Source of the DNA: BAIKAL-G1 sp943369525
Lineage (GTDB): Bacteria; Cyanobacteriota; Cyanobacteriia; PCC-6307; Cyanobiaceae
Length of the DNA: 64,000 nt
Assembly (NCBI GenBank): GCA_943369525.1
Contig: CALRNL020000002.1
Location: 124,001-188,000, forward strand
Reading direction: 5' to 3'
Part shown: piece after piece, positions 27,963-37,255 of the stretch
Numbering within the stretch: the first letter of the stretch is position 1
How the letters are laid out: each line of letters opens with the position of its first letter
Translations under genes and position numbers: made by a program
Notes under the pieces: model-generated
The model's input: only the letters and a program-made list of their open reading frames with translations
Database searches by the model: none
What the model was told of the DNA's origin: nothing

Positions 27963-28733
27963 ATGAAAGCCGTAATTTTGGCTGGGGGACTCGGCACCCG
28001 CATTAGTGAAGAAACCAGCATCAAGCCCAAGCCGATGGTAGAAATCGGTGGCAGGCCGATTCTCTGGCACATCCTCAAGATCTTCAGTGCCCATGGCATC
28101 AATGAGTTTGTCATTTGCTGCGGCTACAAGGGCTATGTCATCAAGGAGTATTTCGCCAATTACTTCCTGCACATGAGCGATGTGACCTTCCACATGCGCA
28201 TGAATTCGATGGAAGTACACCATAAAAAAGCCGAGCCTTGGGAGATTACCCTGGTGGATACGGGGGAAACCAGCATGACCGGCGGCCGGCTGAAGCGGGT
28301 GCGGGATTACGTGCGGGATGAAGCCTTTTGCTTCACCTATGGCGACGGTGTGGCCGATGTAGATATCACCGCCCTAATTGCCCACCACAAGGCCCATGGA
28401 AGGCTTGGCACGGTGACGGCGGTGCAACCGCCGGGCCGCTATGGGGCACTGCAGTTTGGCGAGAACGCGGCGGTTTCGGGATTCCAGGAAAAGCCCCAAG
28501 GCGATGGCGGCTGGATCAATGGGGGGTTCTTCGTGCTGGAGCCCGAGGTGATCGATCGCATCGAGGGCGATGCCACCACCTGGGAGCAGGAACCGCTGCG
28601 TAGCCTGGCTTCAGACGGCCAGCTCACGGCCTATCACCACAAAGGCTTCTGGCAGCCGATGGATACGTTGCGCGATCGCATGCACCTGGAAGAGCTCTGG
28701 GCCCAGGCCAAGGCGCCCTGGAAGGTGTGGTGA
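27963..28733 (+). CDS. rfbF: glucose-1-phosphate cytidylyltransferase
   Basis: 256 residues, family length. Nucleotidyltransferase signature MKAVILAGGLGTRISEET with KPKPMVEIGGRPILWH, then FVICCGYKGYVIKEYF and the metal-site TYGDGVADVD. The RfbF/DdhA group makes CDP-glucose from CTP and glucose-1-phosphate, the first step to CDP-3,6-dideoxyhexoses. It overlaps the next gene by one base (TGATG). It is followed in order by all other genes expected for CDP-tyvelose. Confidence 0.95.
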   Translation: MKAVILAGGLGTRISEETSIKPKPMVEIGGRPILWHILKIFSAHGINEFVICCGYKGYVIKEYFANYFLHMSDVTFHMRMNSMEVHHKKAEPWEITLVDTGETSMTGGRLKRVRDYVRDEAFCFTYGDGVADVDITALIAHHKAHGRLGTVTAVQPPGRYGALQFGENAAVSGFQEKPQGDGGWINGGFFVLEPEVIDRIEGDATTWEQEPLRSLASDGQLTAYHHKGFWQPMDTLRDRMHLEELWAQAKAPWKVW

Positions 28734-29818
28734 TGCTGGATCCTGCCTTCTGGGCTGGCCGGCGGGTGCTGCTTACCGGCCATACTGGCTTTAAGGGCAG
28801 CTGGTTGCTGCTCTGGCTTCAGGAGCTGGGGGCCCAAGTGTGGACCTACGCCCTAGAGCCTGAGCCGGAACCAAATCTGTTTCGGCAGCTGGCGCAGGCC
28901 AGGCCAGCCGGTGAAGCTTGGCAGCACCAAATCGGCGATCTGGCCGATCTGGTGGCCCTCAAGGCCCTGGTGCAGCGCTCCCAACCAGACGTGGTGTTGC
29001 ACCTGGCGGCCCAGCCCCTGGTGCGGCGCAGCTACGAGGATCCACTCGGCACCTGGGCTACCAATGTGATGGGCTCCTTGCATGTTCTAGAGGCCCTTAA
29101 ACCGCTGAGCCATCCTTGCGCGGTGGTGATGGTGACCACCGACAAGGTCTACGAAAACCGCGAATGGCCCTATGGCTACCGCGAGCCCGATCGACTCGGC
29201 GGCCACGACCCCTATAGCGCCAGTAAGGCGGGGGCGGAGATCGCCATCGCCAGCTGGCGTGCCAGCTTTTGCGGCCAGGGATCGCATCAAACGCCCCACC
29301 TGCGCATCGCCACCGCCCGGGCCGGCAACGTGATCGGTGGGGGCGACTGGGCGGCTGATCGGATCGTGCCCGATGCGATCCGTTCCCTGGCCCAGGGTGA
29401 GCCGATCCTCGTGCGCAATCCAGCGGCTACCCGCCCCTGGCAGCACGTGATCGAACCGCTGGCAGGCTACCTACGGCTTGCCGAGGCCCTGGCCCGGGCG
29501 GCCAGCCCCCCTTGCGAAGCTTTCAATTTCGGACCCAGCCTGGCAAGCAATCGCCCCGTGGGCGAACTGGTGGCCACGATCCTGGAGCACTGGCCCGGGG
29601 AGTGGCTGGATCAAAGCGACCCGTCCGCCCCGCACGAAGCGAATCTGCTGCATCTGCAGATCGACAAGGCCCATCACCGGCTGGGCTGGCAGCCCCGTTG
29701 GGATTACGCCACCACCCTGGCCCGCACCGTGGGCTGGTATCGCGCTGTCCATGAGGGTGCGAACCCTTTGGAATGCTGCGTCGCTGATCTGCAGGCTTAC
29801 ACGACCGCTAGCGGCTGA
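28733..29818 (+). CDS. rfbG: CDP-glucose 4,6-dehydratase
   Basis: 361 residues from ATG at 28733 (two GTG codons just upstream are also in frame). Extended SDR: RVLLTGHTGFKGSWLLLWL at the N terminus, LAAQPLVRRSYEDPLGTW, MVTTDKVYEN and catalytic YSASKAGAEI. The HTGFKG variant is characteristic of RfbG/DdhB. It converts CDP-glucose to CDP-4-keto-6-deoxyglucose with tightly bound NAD. The next pathway gene, rfbH, is displaced by about 580 bp holding a toxin-antitoxin-like pair. Confidence 0.93.
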   Translation: MLDPAFWAGRRVLLTGHTGFKGSWLLLWLQELGAQVWTYALEPEPEPNLFRQLAQARPAGEAWQHQIGDLADLVALKALVQRSQPDVVLHLAAQPLVRRSYEDPLGTWATNVMGSLHVLEALKPLSHPCAVVMVTTDKVYENREWPYGYREPDRLGGHDPYSASKAGAEIAIASWRASFCGQGSHQTPHLRIATARAGNVIGGGDWAADRIVPDAIRSLAQGEPILVRNPAATRPWQHVIEPLAGYLRLAEALARAASPPCEAFNFGPSLASNRPVGELVATILEHWPGEWLDQSDPSAPHEANLLHLQIDKAHHRLGWQPRWDYATTLARTVGWYRAVHEGANPLECCVADLQAYTTASG

Positions 29819-29820
29819 GG

Positions 29821-30075
29821 ATGCTGGAACTCACGCGCCATGCCGTTGACAAATTGGCCACCTACGTCATTGAAGGCTCCCGTCTTTGCTCATGGGAAGA
29901 CACTCTTCAACGTGGGGGGCTATTCGAAGATGTCACATCAGGCGTCAAAGGCAGCGTGTTCTGGTAGGAAGAGCGGCCCTGGGTCGTGATCTTCAGCCAG
30001 GATGGAAGTCGGGTCGTGACGACTTATTCGACCGATGAGCGCACTGTGACCAATCGCCGTGGAGGTGGACGATGA
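29821..30075 (+). pseudogene. toxin-like small gene with in-frame amber stop
   Basis: Reading from ATG at 29821: 48 codons beginning MLELTRHAVDKLATYVIEG, then TAG at 29965-29967, then a further 35 open codons (EERPWVVIFSQDGSRVVTTY, STDERTV) ending TGA at 30073-30075. The end overlaps the next gene by ATGA, as in two-gene toxin-antitoxin operons. The layout (basic His-containing N terminus, C-terminal TDERT segment) resembles RelE-fold DUF4258-like toxins, but that is a guess. The stop probably inactivates it. The strong continuity of protein-like sequence on both sides argues for a single recent point change. Confidence 0.6.
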
Positions 30076-30317
30076 ATTTCTCCCAACATCTGACGAGCCA
30101 ACTCAAGGGCATGCAGCGCCTGGTTGACGCCGAAACCGGTGCCATCCTGTTCCGCCATCCCACGCTGCGTGCCATCCCTGATCTGGTGGTTGAGGGCGAT
30201 GGTTACACGCTCGAATTCATTGGACCAATACTGCTTTGCCTAGACATCAGTGATCCCACCGGTATGGCACGCCTTTTGGCTGATCCAGTGAAGGCCCAGT
30301 TGCCGGTTGGGGTCTGA
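30072..30317 (+). CDS. small protein, putative antitoxin partner
   Basis: 81 residues, acidic to neutral, no membrane segment. It begins MNFSQHLTSQLKGMQRLV and ends in a hydrophobic-rich domain LEFIGPILLCLDISDP. Its start overlaps the end of the interrupted gene before it. It matches no antitoxin family I know by motif. The role is inferred only from the coupled position after a toxin-like gene. Confidence 0.5.
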   Translation: MNFSQHLTSQLKGMQRLVDAETGAILFRHPTLRAIPDLVVEGDGYTLEFIGPILLCLDISDPTGMARLLADPVKAQLPVGV

Positions 30318-30400
30318 GATTCCTGAACTCAACCAAGCCCGACGCGCCAACCTGGATCGCCAGACCCCTTCGACCTGACCCCGCCACCACCACCTTCTGA

Positions 30401-31888
30401 ATGACCGACCCCAAAGCACTGCGCCAGGAAATCCTGCGCCTCACCCGCGAGTATTCCCGCCAGGTGCACGCCAGCTTCCGGCCGGCCGCGGATCCGGAGC
30501 GTCAACCCTGGCAACCGGGCACCACCATTCCATACGCGGGCCGGGTGTTCACGGAAGAGGAAGTGGAGGCTGCTGTGGGCAGCACCCTCGATTTTTGGCT
30601 CACCCTTGGGCAGGAAGGCGAGGCGTTTCAGAAGGAGCTGGCGGCCTTCCTGGGCGTGCGCCACTCGCTGCTGGTGAACTCCGGCTCCAGCGCCAATCTG
30701 GTGGCGATCTCAGCGCTCACCTCCGCGAAGTTGCCGGAGGCGCGCCGGATCAAGCCCGGTGATGAGGTGATCACGGTGGCGGCGGGCTTTCCCACCACCG
30801 TGGCGCCGATCGTGCAGGTGGGTGCGGTGCCGGTGTTCATCGATGCCGATCCAATCACGGGCAATGCCCGCTGCGATCAGCTGGAGGCGGCCTACAGCGC
30901 CGGTAAAACTAAGGCCGTGATGATGGCCCACGCGCTGGGCAATCCCTTCGATCTGGCGGTCACCCTGGCCTTCTGCCAGAAGTACGACCTTTGGTTGGTG
31001 GAGGACAACTGCGATGCCCTCGGTTGCAGCTACTCCATGCCGCGGGAGCTGGCAGAGAGCCTGGGCTTCAGCGAGAACAGCCCTGGCCTTGATGAAGGGC
31101 CGGATCGGGTGATTCGCTGGACCGGCACCTGGGGTGACATCAGCACCCAAAGCTTCTACCCGCCCCATCACCTCACCATGGGCGAGGGCGGTGCGGTGAA
31201 CATCGTGCGCGATCAGAAGCTCAAGGTGATCGCCGAGAGCTTACGCGACTGGGGCCGCGACTGCTGGTGCCCTAGCGGCATCGACAACACCTGCAACAAG
31301 CGCTTTGGCTGGCAGCTCGGTGAATTGCCGGAGGGATACGACCACAAGTACACCTACAGCCACCTGGGCTTCAATCTCAAGCCCCTGGATCCCCAGGCGG
31401 CGATCGGCCGGGTGCAGCTGCGGCGGCTGCCGGAGTTCATCGAGGCGCGCAAACAGAACTGGGAGACGTTACGCCGTGGTCTGGCGGCTCATGCAAACGT
31501 GCTCGAATTCGCCCTGCCCACCCATGCCACGGGCTGGGATCCGGAGCAGGGATTCAGCTGGGATACCAGCGGTTGTCGCACCGATTGCTCCTGGTTTGGC
31601 TTCAAGATTGCTGTGAAGCCTGGGTCTGCATTCAGCCGTACGGAGCTGGCGCAGGAGCTGGATCGTAACCTTATCGGCAACCGCATGCTGTTCGGCGGCA
31701 ACCTGCTTCGTCAGCCTGCTTTTGTGCAACTGCGTGCAGATAGCCCTGAGGGACTTCGGGTTGTGGGCGAGATGGTGGGATCTGACGAGATCATGGCCAG
31801 CACCTTGTTCCTCGGTACCTATCCCGGCCTGACGCCAGCGATGCTGGCGAGCGAGATCGAGGTGATTGGTAACTTCAGCCAGGGCTGA
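30401..31888 (+). CDS. rfbH: CDP-4-keto-6-deoxyglucose 3-dehydrase (RfbH/E1)
   Basis: 495 residues. It is an aspartate-aminotransferase-fold enzyme of the DegT group. In place of the PLP-binding lysine it has histidine in YPPHHLTMGEGG (His about residue 256), the hallmark of RfbH/E1, which uses PMP and a [2Fe-2S] centre for C-3 deoxygenation. Cysteines for the cluster lie in NCDALGCSYS, RDCWCPSGIDNTCNKRFG. Other segments: VNSGSSANLVAIS, TVAAGFPTTVAPI. The one-base stop/start overlap (TGATG) with the next gene shows coupling. Confidence 0.95.
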   Translation: MTDPKALRQEILRLTREYSRQVHASFRPAADPERQPWQPGTTIPYAGRVFTEEEVEAAVGSTLDFWLTLGQEGEAFQKELAAFLGVRHSLLVNSGSSANLVAISALTSAKLPEARRIKPGDEVITVAAGFPTTVAPIVQVGAVPVFIDADPITGNARCDQLEAAYSAGKTKAVMMAHALGNPFDLAVTLAFCQKYDLWLVEDNCDALGCSYSMPRELAESLGFSENSPGLDEGPDRVIRWTGTWGDISTQSFYPPHHLTMGEGGAVNIVRDQKLKVIAESLRDWGRDCWCPSGIDNTCNKRFGWQLGELPEGYDHKYTYSHLGFNLKPLDPQAAIGRVQLRRLPEFIEARKQNWETLRRGLAAHANVLEFALPTHATGWDPEQGFSWDTSGCRTDCSWFGFKIAVKPGSAFSRTELAQELDRNLIGNRMLFGGNLLRQPAFVQLRADSPEGLRVVGEMVGSDEIMASTLFLGTYPGLTPAMLASEIEVIGNFSQG

Positions 31889-32763
31889 TGCGGCTGTTCA
31901 TCACGGGAGCAACAGGCTTTATCGGCTCCCATGTCCTAGCGGTAGCCCTGGCTGCCGGCCATGAGGTGCGAGCCCTGCGGCGTAGCCCATCGTCTTTACC
32001 GGCGATCTCTCTTCCGCGCCAACCAGTCTGGTGCGAAGGTGAATTGCACTCCCTGACGGGTGCCTGGCTTGAGGGTGTTGATGCTGTCCTCCACTTGGCC
32101 TCGGTTGGCGTGAGCCCCAAGCCGGCCAGTTGGAGCGATCTACTTCAGGTCAATGTGGCCGGCAGCCTTCGGCTGCTCGAGTTGGCCTCGGATAGTGGGG
32201 TGCGGCGCTTCGTCGTCGCGGGTACCAGCCACGAGTACGGCACCGCTGCTCGTCGCTTTGATGCCATACCCTCCGATGCCCCCCTAGAGCCCCTGAGCGC
32301 CTATGGCGCGAGCAAGGCAGCGGCTTTTCAACTGTTGCGTGCCTTCGCCATCGAGCGGCGCCTTGAGCTGTTCTATGGCCGCATCTTCTCGGCCTACGGA
32401 GAGGGTCAGTTTGAGGGCAACTTCTGGCCATCGCTGCGTCGGGCTGCCCTGGCCGGTGACGATTTCGCGATGACCTCGGGGCGGCAGATTACTGATTTCA
32501 TCCCTGTCACGGCTGTAGCAGCTCACCTCTTGGAAGCCTGCTCCCGCCCCGATATCACCCCCGGTGCTCCCCTTGTGGTCAATATCGGTTCGGGTGTTGC
32601 AACGACACTGCGGGCTTTCGCCAAGGAGGAATGGGACAAACTCGGGGCGACCGGTGAATTAATGCCGGGCAGTCTTCCAGATCGTCCAGATCAGATCGCA
32701 CGGAATGTGCCCGATCTAGGCGGGCTTGTGATTCCGACTTCATCACCCACTCGAAACTCATGA
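31888..32763 (+). CDS. rfbS: NAD(P)-dependent SDR, probable CDP-paratose synthase
   Basis: 291 residues. Extended SDR: MRLFITGATGFIGSHVLAVA, LHLASVGV, GTSHEYGTAARR and catalytic YGASKAAAF. Position decides the proposed role: in a run of CDP-3,6-dideoxyhexose genes, between RfbH and a CDP-paratose 2-epimerase, the missing step is reduction of the C-4 keto group to give CDP-paratose. RfbS and the abequose synthase RfbJ are close relatives; the downstream 2-epimerase makes the paratose form more likely. It overlaps the next start by 4 bp. Confidence 0.7.
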   Translation: MRLFITGATGFIGSHVLAVALAAGHEVRALRRSPSSLPAISLPRQPVWCEGELHSLTGAWLEGVDAVLHLASVGVSPKPASWSDLLQVNVAGSLRLLELASDSGVRRFVVAGTSHEYGTAARRFDAIPSDAPLEPLSAYGASKAAAFQLLRAFAIERRLELFYGRIFSAYGEGQFEGNFWPSLRRAALAGDDFAMTSGRQITDFIPVTAVAAHLLEACSRPDITPGAPLVVNIGSGVATTLRAFAKEEWDKLGATGELMPGSLPDRPDQIARNVPDLGGLVIPTSSPTRNS

Positions 32764-33830
32764 AGGTCCTGATTACCGGCGGTTGCGGCTTCCTTGGTTC
32801 CAACCTGGCTGCCTCCTATTTGCAAGAGGGGGCAGAGGTGGTTGTGGTCGATGCCCTGTTCCGGCGTGGTTCGGCTGCCAACTTGGTCTGGTTAGAGCCC
32901 CAAGCTATCCCCGGTCGTTTCCATTTCGTTCAGGCCGATCTGGCTGATGCGGAGGCTGTTCTCTCCGTTTTCCGCCGTCACGGCCCGTTTGATTACATTT
33001 GCCATGTGGGTGGGCAGGTGGCGATGACTACTTCCCTGCAGGATCCAGCTCGTGACTTGCAGACCAATGTTCTCGGGACATTCAATGTGCTTGAGGCTGC
33101 TCGGGCATTATCCCCTGAGGCTTTGATTGCCTATAGCAGTACAAACAAGGTCTACGGCGATCTTGAGTGGCTCCGCTACGAGGAGACTGCCACACGCTAT
33201 CGCCTCGCTGACTATCCAGAAGGTCTCGATGAATCTCTCGGCCTTGACTTTTCTACTCCTTACGGGTGCTCCAAGGGAGCAGCTGATCAGTACGTGCGCG
33301 ACTGGGCGCGGGTGTACGGCCTAAAGACGGTAGTCTTCCGCCATTCCTCGATTTTCGGAGGCCGCCAGTTTGCCTCCTTCGATCAAGGCTGGGTGGGCTG
33401 GTTCTGTCAGAAGGCGATTGAGCAGAAGCATGCCTATCAGGCGGGGGTGCCTCCTGAGCCTTTCACGATCGCTGGAACCGGCAAGCAGGTGCGTGATGTT
33501 CTCCATGCTGATGATCTAATCCGCCTTTACCGGACGGCCTATGATCACCAGAACACGATGAATGGAGAAATCTTTAACATAGGTGGGGGTGTCTTAAATT
33601 CACTTAGTTTGCTTGAGCTATTCTCACTTCTCTCTGAGTTACTTGGGATCCCCTCCTTGATCTACATGCTCACGCCCAGACGGGCCAGTGATCAGGATTG
33701 CTTCATTGCATCCATCACGAAAGCGGAGAGACTACTAGGATGGACACCGGCCATTACCTGCCGCTCGGGCATCGAGAGTATGCTCGACTGGACTGAAAAT
33801 AACCTGATGACTAATTTGGAAGCAAATTAA
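32760..33830 (+). CDS. rfbE: CDP-paratose 2-epimerase (CDP-tyvelose forming)
   Basis: 356 residues. SDR fold with MKVLITGGCGFLGSNLA, CHVGGQVAMTTSLQDP, the family-specific YSSTNKVYGDLEWLRY and catalytic YGCSKGAADQYVRDW. RVYGLKTVVFRHSSIFGGRQF and FTIAGTGKQVRDVLHADDL are typical of tyvelose epimerase. It inverts C-2 of CDP-paratose to give CDP-tyvelose. GC content begins to fall inside this gene and drops sharply after its end. It closes the CDP-tyvelose operon. Confidence 0.9.
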   Translation: MKVLITGGCGFLGSNLAASYLQEGAEVVVVDALFRRGSAANLVWLEPQAIPGRFHFVQADLADAEAVLSVFRRHGPFDYICHVGGQVAMTTSLQDPARDLQTNVLGTFNVLEAARALSPEALIAYSSTNKVYGDLEWLRYEETATRYRLADYPEGLDESLGLDFSTPYGCSKGAADQYVRDWARVYGLKTVVFRHSSIFGGRQFASFDQGWVGWFCQKAIEQKHAYQAGVPPEPFTIAGTGKQVRDVLHADDLIRLYRTAYDHQNTMNGEIFNIGGGVLNSLSLLELFSLLSELLGIPSLIYMLTPRRASDQDCFIASITKAERLLGWTPAITCRSGIESMLDWTENNLMTNLEAN

Positions 33831-33971
33831 ATTGACTATCCATAGAACCATAGAGCCTCAAAAGGAAGAGCATTCAAATTTCAATTATGTTTCCCATTGC
33901 AGCTGGTTATTTTGCCGCTGTGATAATAGACATCCAAGGCCTTGCCATGGCACCTGGTAGAGGGTTTATTC

Positions 33972-35198
33972 ATGATACCCAAAGCAAGTATTGGAATTCT
34001 TTCTGAAAAAATCATCAGGCTTCCATTAGCATATTTCACTCTAATATACACGTCTAGATTATTTGCTCCAGTGGAGTTCGGGGCGTATTCGCTGGCTATT
34101 GCGATTTCAAGCATATTGTTCACACTAACAGATTTAGGTTTAAGCCAAAATTTGCTTGCTTTGTCATCGTATTCCAAGAATAAGCAGAAAGAAGTGATTT
34201 ACGCTGCTATATATATAAAACTACTGGCAAATGTAATTTTATCACTTGTGTTATTTATAGCTTGTATCATTCAGGCTGAAAGCATCGTATTAAGAACGCT
34301 ATTTGTTCTCTCATTGGCAAATCTTTTGCTGACTCTCCCCGCTGGCATGCGTCAGTATCTTCTCGATAATAAGTGTTATTCGGCAATTACCTCCTCTGAT
34401 GTCATCTCATCTTGGAGCCTTCAGCTTCTTAAGTATATATTTGCTTCGTTCGGCTTTTCAGTTGTATTTCAGGCAGTAGCTCAACTGATATCTGTAATAC
34501 TTCAGGCAATTGTGGTATCGCGTGCCTTATTTGCAAGACAATTGACAATAGCAAGAGTCCCTTTAAGGACTCTAAAGTCATCTATCTACCAATCAAAAGA
34601 CTATCTTTTTTCTTCAATAGTAGTATTTTTATATGTAAAAGCAGATCAGGTGGTTCTGGCCGCTATGCATGGAAATGCAAGCCTTGCACCCTATTCGTTG
34701 TCTGTAATGATCATAGAGTCAACAATGGTGCTCTATCCTGTAATTACATCAATCTTCTCGGCTTCTATTAGCAGCAATAGCGCTAGACAAGCACAACAGT
34801 CAATAATAAAAATGAATGCATCCCTTTACTTTGTTGGACTCAGCGTATTTATAATTACTCTCATATTTTCATTCTGGCTAGTTCCAGTTCTCTTTGCTTC
34901 AAAATATCCGAATCTGCAGGCAAATATCTTGATCTTATCTCCTTGTATGCTGATTGCTGCATTGACCTCGTCGTTGATACTTCAATTTCAACACGAAGGC
35001 AGACGACGAGAAATTCTCTTGGCCAATACCTACACGGCATTAGCCAGCATTTTATTTAGTGTGCCATTGATTTACTACTACAAATCAATTGGAGCATCTT
35101 TTGCGACAACTCTTTCTTCTGCGGCCCTTCCTCTCGTCCTTACTTTTTTTGCGATATCAAGATCTAAGAGAAAATTTGATAGATTTTCATTCTTTTAG
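33972..35198 (+). CDS. wzx: O-antigen flippase (Wzx-like polysaccharide transporter)
   Basis: 408 residues from ATG at 33972, with about twelve hydrophobic segments. N-terminal IIRLPLAYFTLIYTSRLF and FGAYSLAIAISSILFTLTDLGLSQNL match the MATE/MOP-type Wzx start. It would flip the undecaprenyl-linked repeat unit to the periplasm for Wzy. The DNA is strongly AT-rich compared with the genes at either end of the window, as are the next five genes. That suggests this block was acquired separately from the CDP-tyvelose genes. Confidence 0.85.
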   Translation: MIPKASIGILSEKIIRLPLAYFTLIYTSRLFAPVEFGAYSLAIAISSILFTLTDLGLSQNLLALSSYSKNKQKEVIYAAIYIKLLANVILSLVLFIACIIQAESIVLRTLFVLSLANLLLTLPAGMRQYLLDNKCYSAITSSDVISSWSLQLLKYIFASFGFSVVFQAVAQLISVILQAIVVSRALFARQLTIARVPLRTLKSSIYQSKDYLFSSIVVFLYVKADQVVLAAMHGNASLAPYSLSVMIIESTMVLYPVITSIFSASISSNSARQAQQSIIKMNASLYFVGLSVFIITLIFSFWLVPVLFASKYPNLQANILILSPCMLIAALTSSLILQFQHEGRRREILLANTYTALASILFSVPLIYYYKSIGASFATTLSSAALPLVLTFFAISRSKRKFDRFSFF

Positions 35199-35246
35199 TG
35201 CCTAAGTTTATTTTTTCATCATTCTCTTCCATGAGTTCATCTAATC

Positions 35247-36203
35247 ATGAAAAGCACTTCTGCGCTCGAATTGAATCCAATCATCTCAATTGTCATTCCA
35301 ACATGGAATAGAGAATCTGAAGTTATTAGAGCGCTTGAATCATTAGCTCCTCTTCTCGAAGAAGATTATCCTTTTGAGGTTGTAGTTACTGACAATGCCA
35401 GTACTGACGGAACCGTTGAGGCCGTTAGGAGTTGGTCAGCCGAACATAACCTACCCACTAGAATAATCACATCTGTAGTCAATGAAGGCCCTGTCCTAAA
35501 CTGGATAAAAGGGATAAGACATGCATGTGGCTATTATGTTTTGCTTCTATTCTCAGATGACTTTATTCGATTCACATCTACTCAGCATGTAAGATTATTC
35601 TTTAAAGAGATAGAGAAAGCAAAAGAGCTAAACATGAACATAATACGCTTACCAGTTCAAATTGTTGACGAGGAGCTTGAGCCCTCCCCTTCCAAGCTGC
35701 TTTGCCTTTCCTATCACAAGGCTACTGCTATAAGTGGTTTTTCAATCTATGGCTCTACTGCAAGCTTTCTGATCAATCACTTATTGCCACGTAAACTTGC
35801 GCTTGGTGCAATAAAAAGGTCATTCAGCCCTGTGTCTCCAGCTGGCTATGTAATATCTCGAAAAGAGATCCTGAATACACTTGAGCGTTATAGCGAAAAG
35901 CGTATGTACAAAATGAATGGCGCAGGTATTGACCAGCTATCGATATTATGTGCGGCAAGGAACTCGCCGGGCGTGGTTATGTTTGCAGAACCGACTTCTA
36001 TCATGGTTGCTTCTCCAACCTCTATCACACATACAAGTAAATCTTCCTCCAATAAAGCCAATAATCTTCTTTATGCTTATCACCTCTCGGAATTTGACTT
36101 TGCAGCAGAGTCTTTGGTTCAAACCCGTAGGCCACTCTATCTAATTTTTCTAATTCTAGGGCTTCTGCGCATTCTCAAGACCTCACTTGTAAGATATTTA
36201 TAG
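35247..36203 (+). CDS. GT2 glycosyltransferase
   Basis: 318 residues. GT-A motifs: ISIVIPTWNRESEVIRAL, VVVTDNASTDGTVEAV, and LLLFSDDFIRF in place of a classic DxD. A C-terminal hydrophobic stretch (YLIFLILGLLRILK) may anchor it to the membrane. AT-rich. It starts 48 bp after the flippase and is 2 bp from the next gene, in one apparent transcript. It likely adds one sugar of the repeat unit. Confidence 0.8.
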   Translation: MKSTSALELNPIISIVIPTWNRESEVIRALESLAPLLEEDYPFEVVVTDNASTDGTVEAVRSWSAEHNLPTRIITSVVNEGPVLNWIKGIRHACGYYVLLLFSDDFIRFTSTQHVRLFFKEIEKAKELNMNIIRLPVQIVDEELEPSPSKLLCLSYHKATAISGFSIYGSTASFLINHLLPRKLALGAIKRSFSPVSPAGYVISRKEILNTLERYSEKRMYKMNGAGIDQLSILCAARNSPGVVMFAEPTSIMVASPTSITHTSKSSSNKANNLLYAYHLSEFDFAAESLVQTRRPLYLIFLILGLLRILKTSLVRYL

Positions 36204-36205
36204 GC

Positions 36206-37165
36206 ATGAGAATTTCCGATCTGACTTATGCGCTTAGCTCCATGTATGGTCAAATAGCATCAGGTATACAAATTAATGCAAGGCCATCGTCATGCGTGGC
36301 GGCATATCAGTTTAATCTGGTCCTATCTTCTATACTAAAAAGCAATCAACCTCTTCTCCTAGGGCGTCTTGGTTCTACAGAATCGAGAATTATAAGAGCC
36401 AGTGAAACTGGACTTGGTATTGATTCACTAGCTTTAGCCAGGCATGCCCAGAATTGGTCAGGAATAGCGCCACGTGATGAGCTAAACTCTGTATCAGATG
36501 TTTATCTTCGAGAGATTTTAAACTTTAACTTTCTTGCTGAATGGCCATCGCCTGGACACACAGTAGTATTAAATCACCTTAAGGCCAATCAGAGGACACC
36601 ATTCTTTTATAATCTAGAATTTCTCAATCCATTATCTTTAACACTATCCTTCGGCCTGCCTGCCTGTGATCTTTGGCTGTCTGCTCTAGCTGGTCAGCGT
36701 GTCTTAGTTATCCACCCTTGTGAAGAAAGTTTGAGAGCATCTACTACTCGCTCCCTTGGTAATTATGAAAGCGATCTCTTGCCTGAACTTGACTACAAAT
36801 GTGTAGCACCTCCCGTTACTTTTGGTAATTACAAAAAGCCCTTTTCATATCTAGAAAAACTCCAAGAACTAAGAGATGTTCTATTTAATTTGTCTCGCCA
36901 TGAAAAGTTTGATGCTGCCCTTGTCGCAGCTGGTGGATACGGTTTGCCAATAGCTTCCTTTATCTACAAAGAGCAGATTGCGAAAAAGGTGCTACATGTG
37001 GGAGGCGCCTTGCAGCTTTATTTCGGGGTAGTTGGCAATCGTTGGCTAAGCGAGCCTTATAAAACTATGTACAGGAGTTACGACAATCTATCAAGATGGT
37101 CTAGGATAATCGATCCCAGCATAACGCGTCTTGCGGATAGCGTAGAAAATGGTTGCTATCTCTAA
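36206..37165 (+). CDS. GT-D-like (DUF1792-related) protein, copy 1
   Basis: 319 residues, no membrane segment. The N-terminal third has LLLGRLGSTESRII, which resembles the RFGDGE-type motif of GT-D glycosyltransferases. The C-terminal third has LVAAGGYGLPIASFIYKE and VLHVGGALQLYFGVVGNRW. The gene at 59862 encodes a protein of the same length with matching segments (VARMGRTEARIL; VGCGAFGLPLVG; STQLLFGIQGQRW). This copy is AT-rich, the other GC-rich. Assignment to GT-D is by motif only. It follows a GT2 gene by 2 bp. Confidence 0.6.
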   Translation: MRISDLTYALSSMYGQIASGIQINARPSSCVAAYQFNLVLSSILKSNQPLLLGRLGSTESRIIRASETGLGIDSLALARHAQNWSGIAPRDELNSVSDVYLREILNFNFLAEWPSPGHTVVLNHLKANQRTPFFYNLEFLNPLSLTLSFGLPACDLWLSALAGQRVLVIHPCEESLRASTTRSLGNYESDLLPELDYKCVAPPVTFGNYKKPFSYLEKLQELRDVLFNLSRHEKFDAALVAAGGYGLPIASFIYKEQIAKKVLHVGGALQLYFGVVGNRWLSEPYKTMYRSYDNLSRWSRIIDPSITRLADSVENGCYL

Positions 37166-37255
37166 CCAATTTGGGATAATACAATGATGCCATCATTTGC
37201 CATTCTTATTGATGACGCCCAGATATTAGTTTGACCCACCACATTTCTCTAATTG

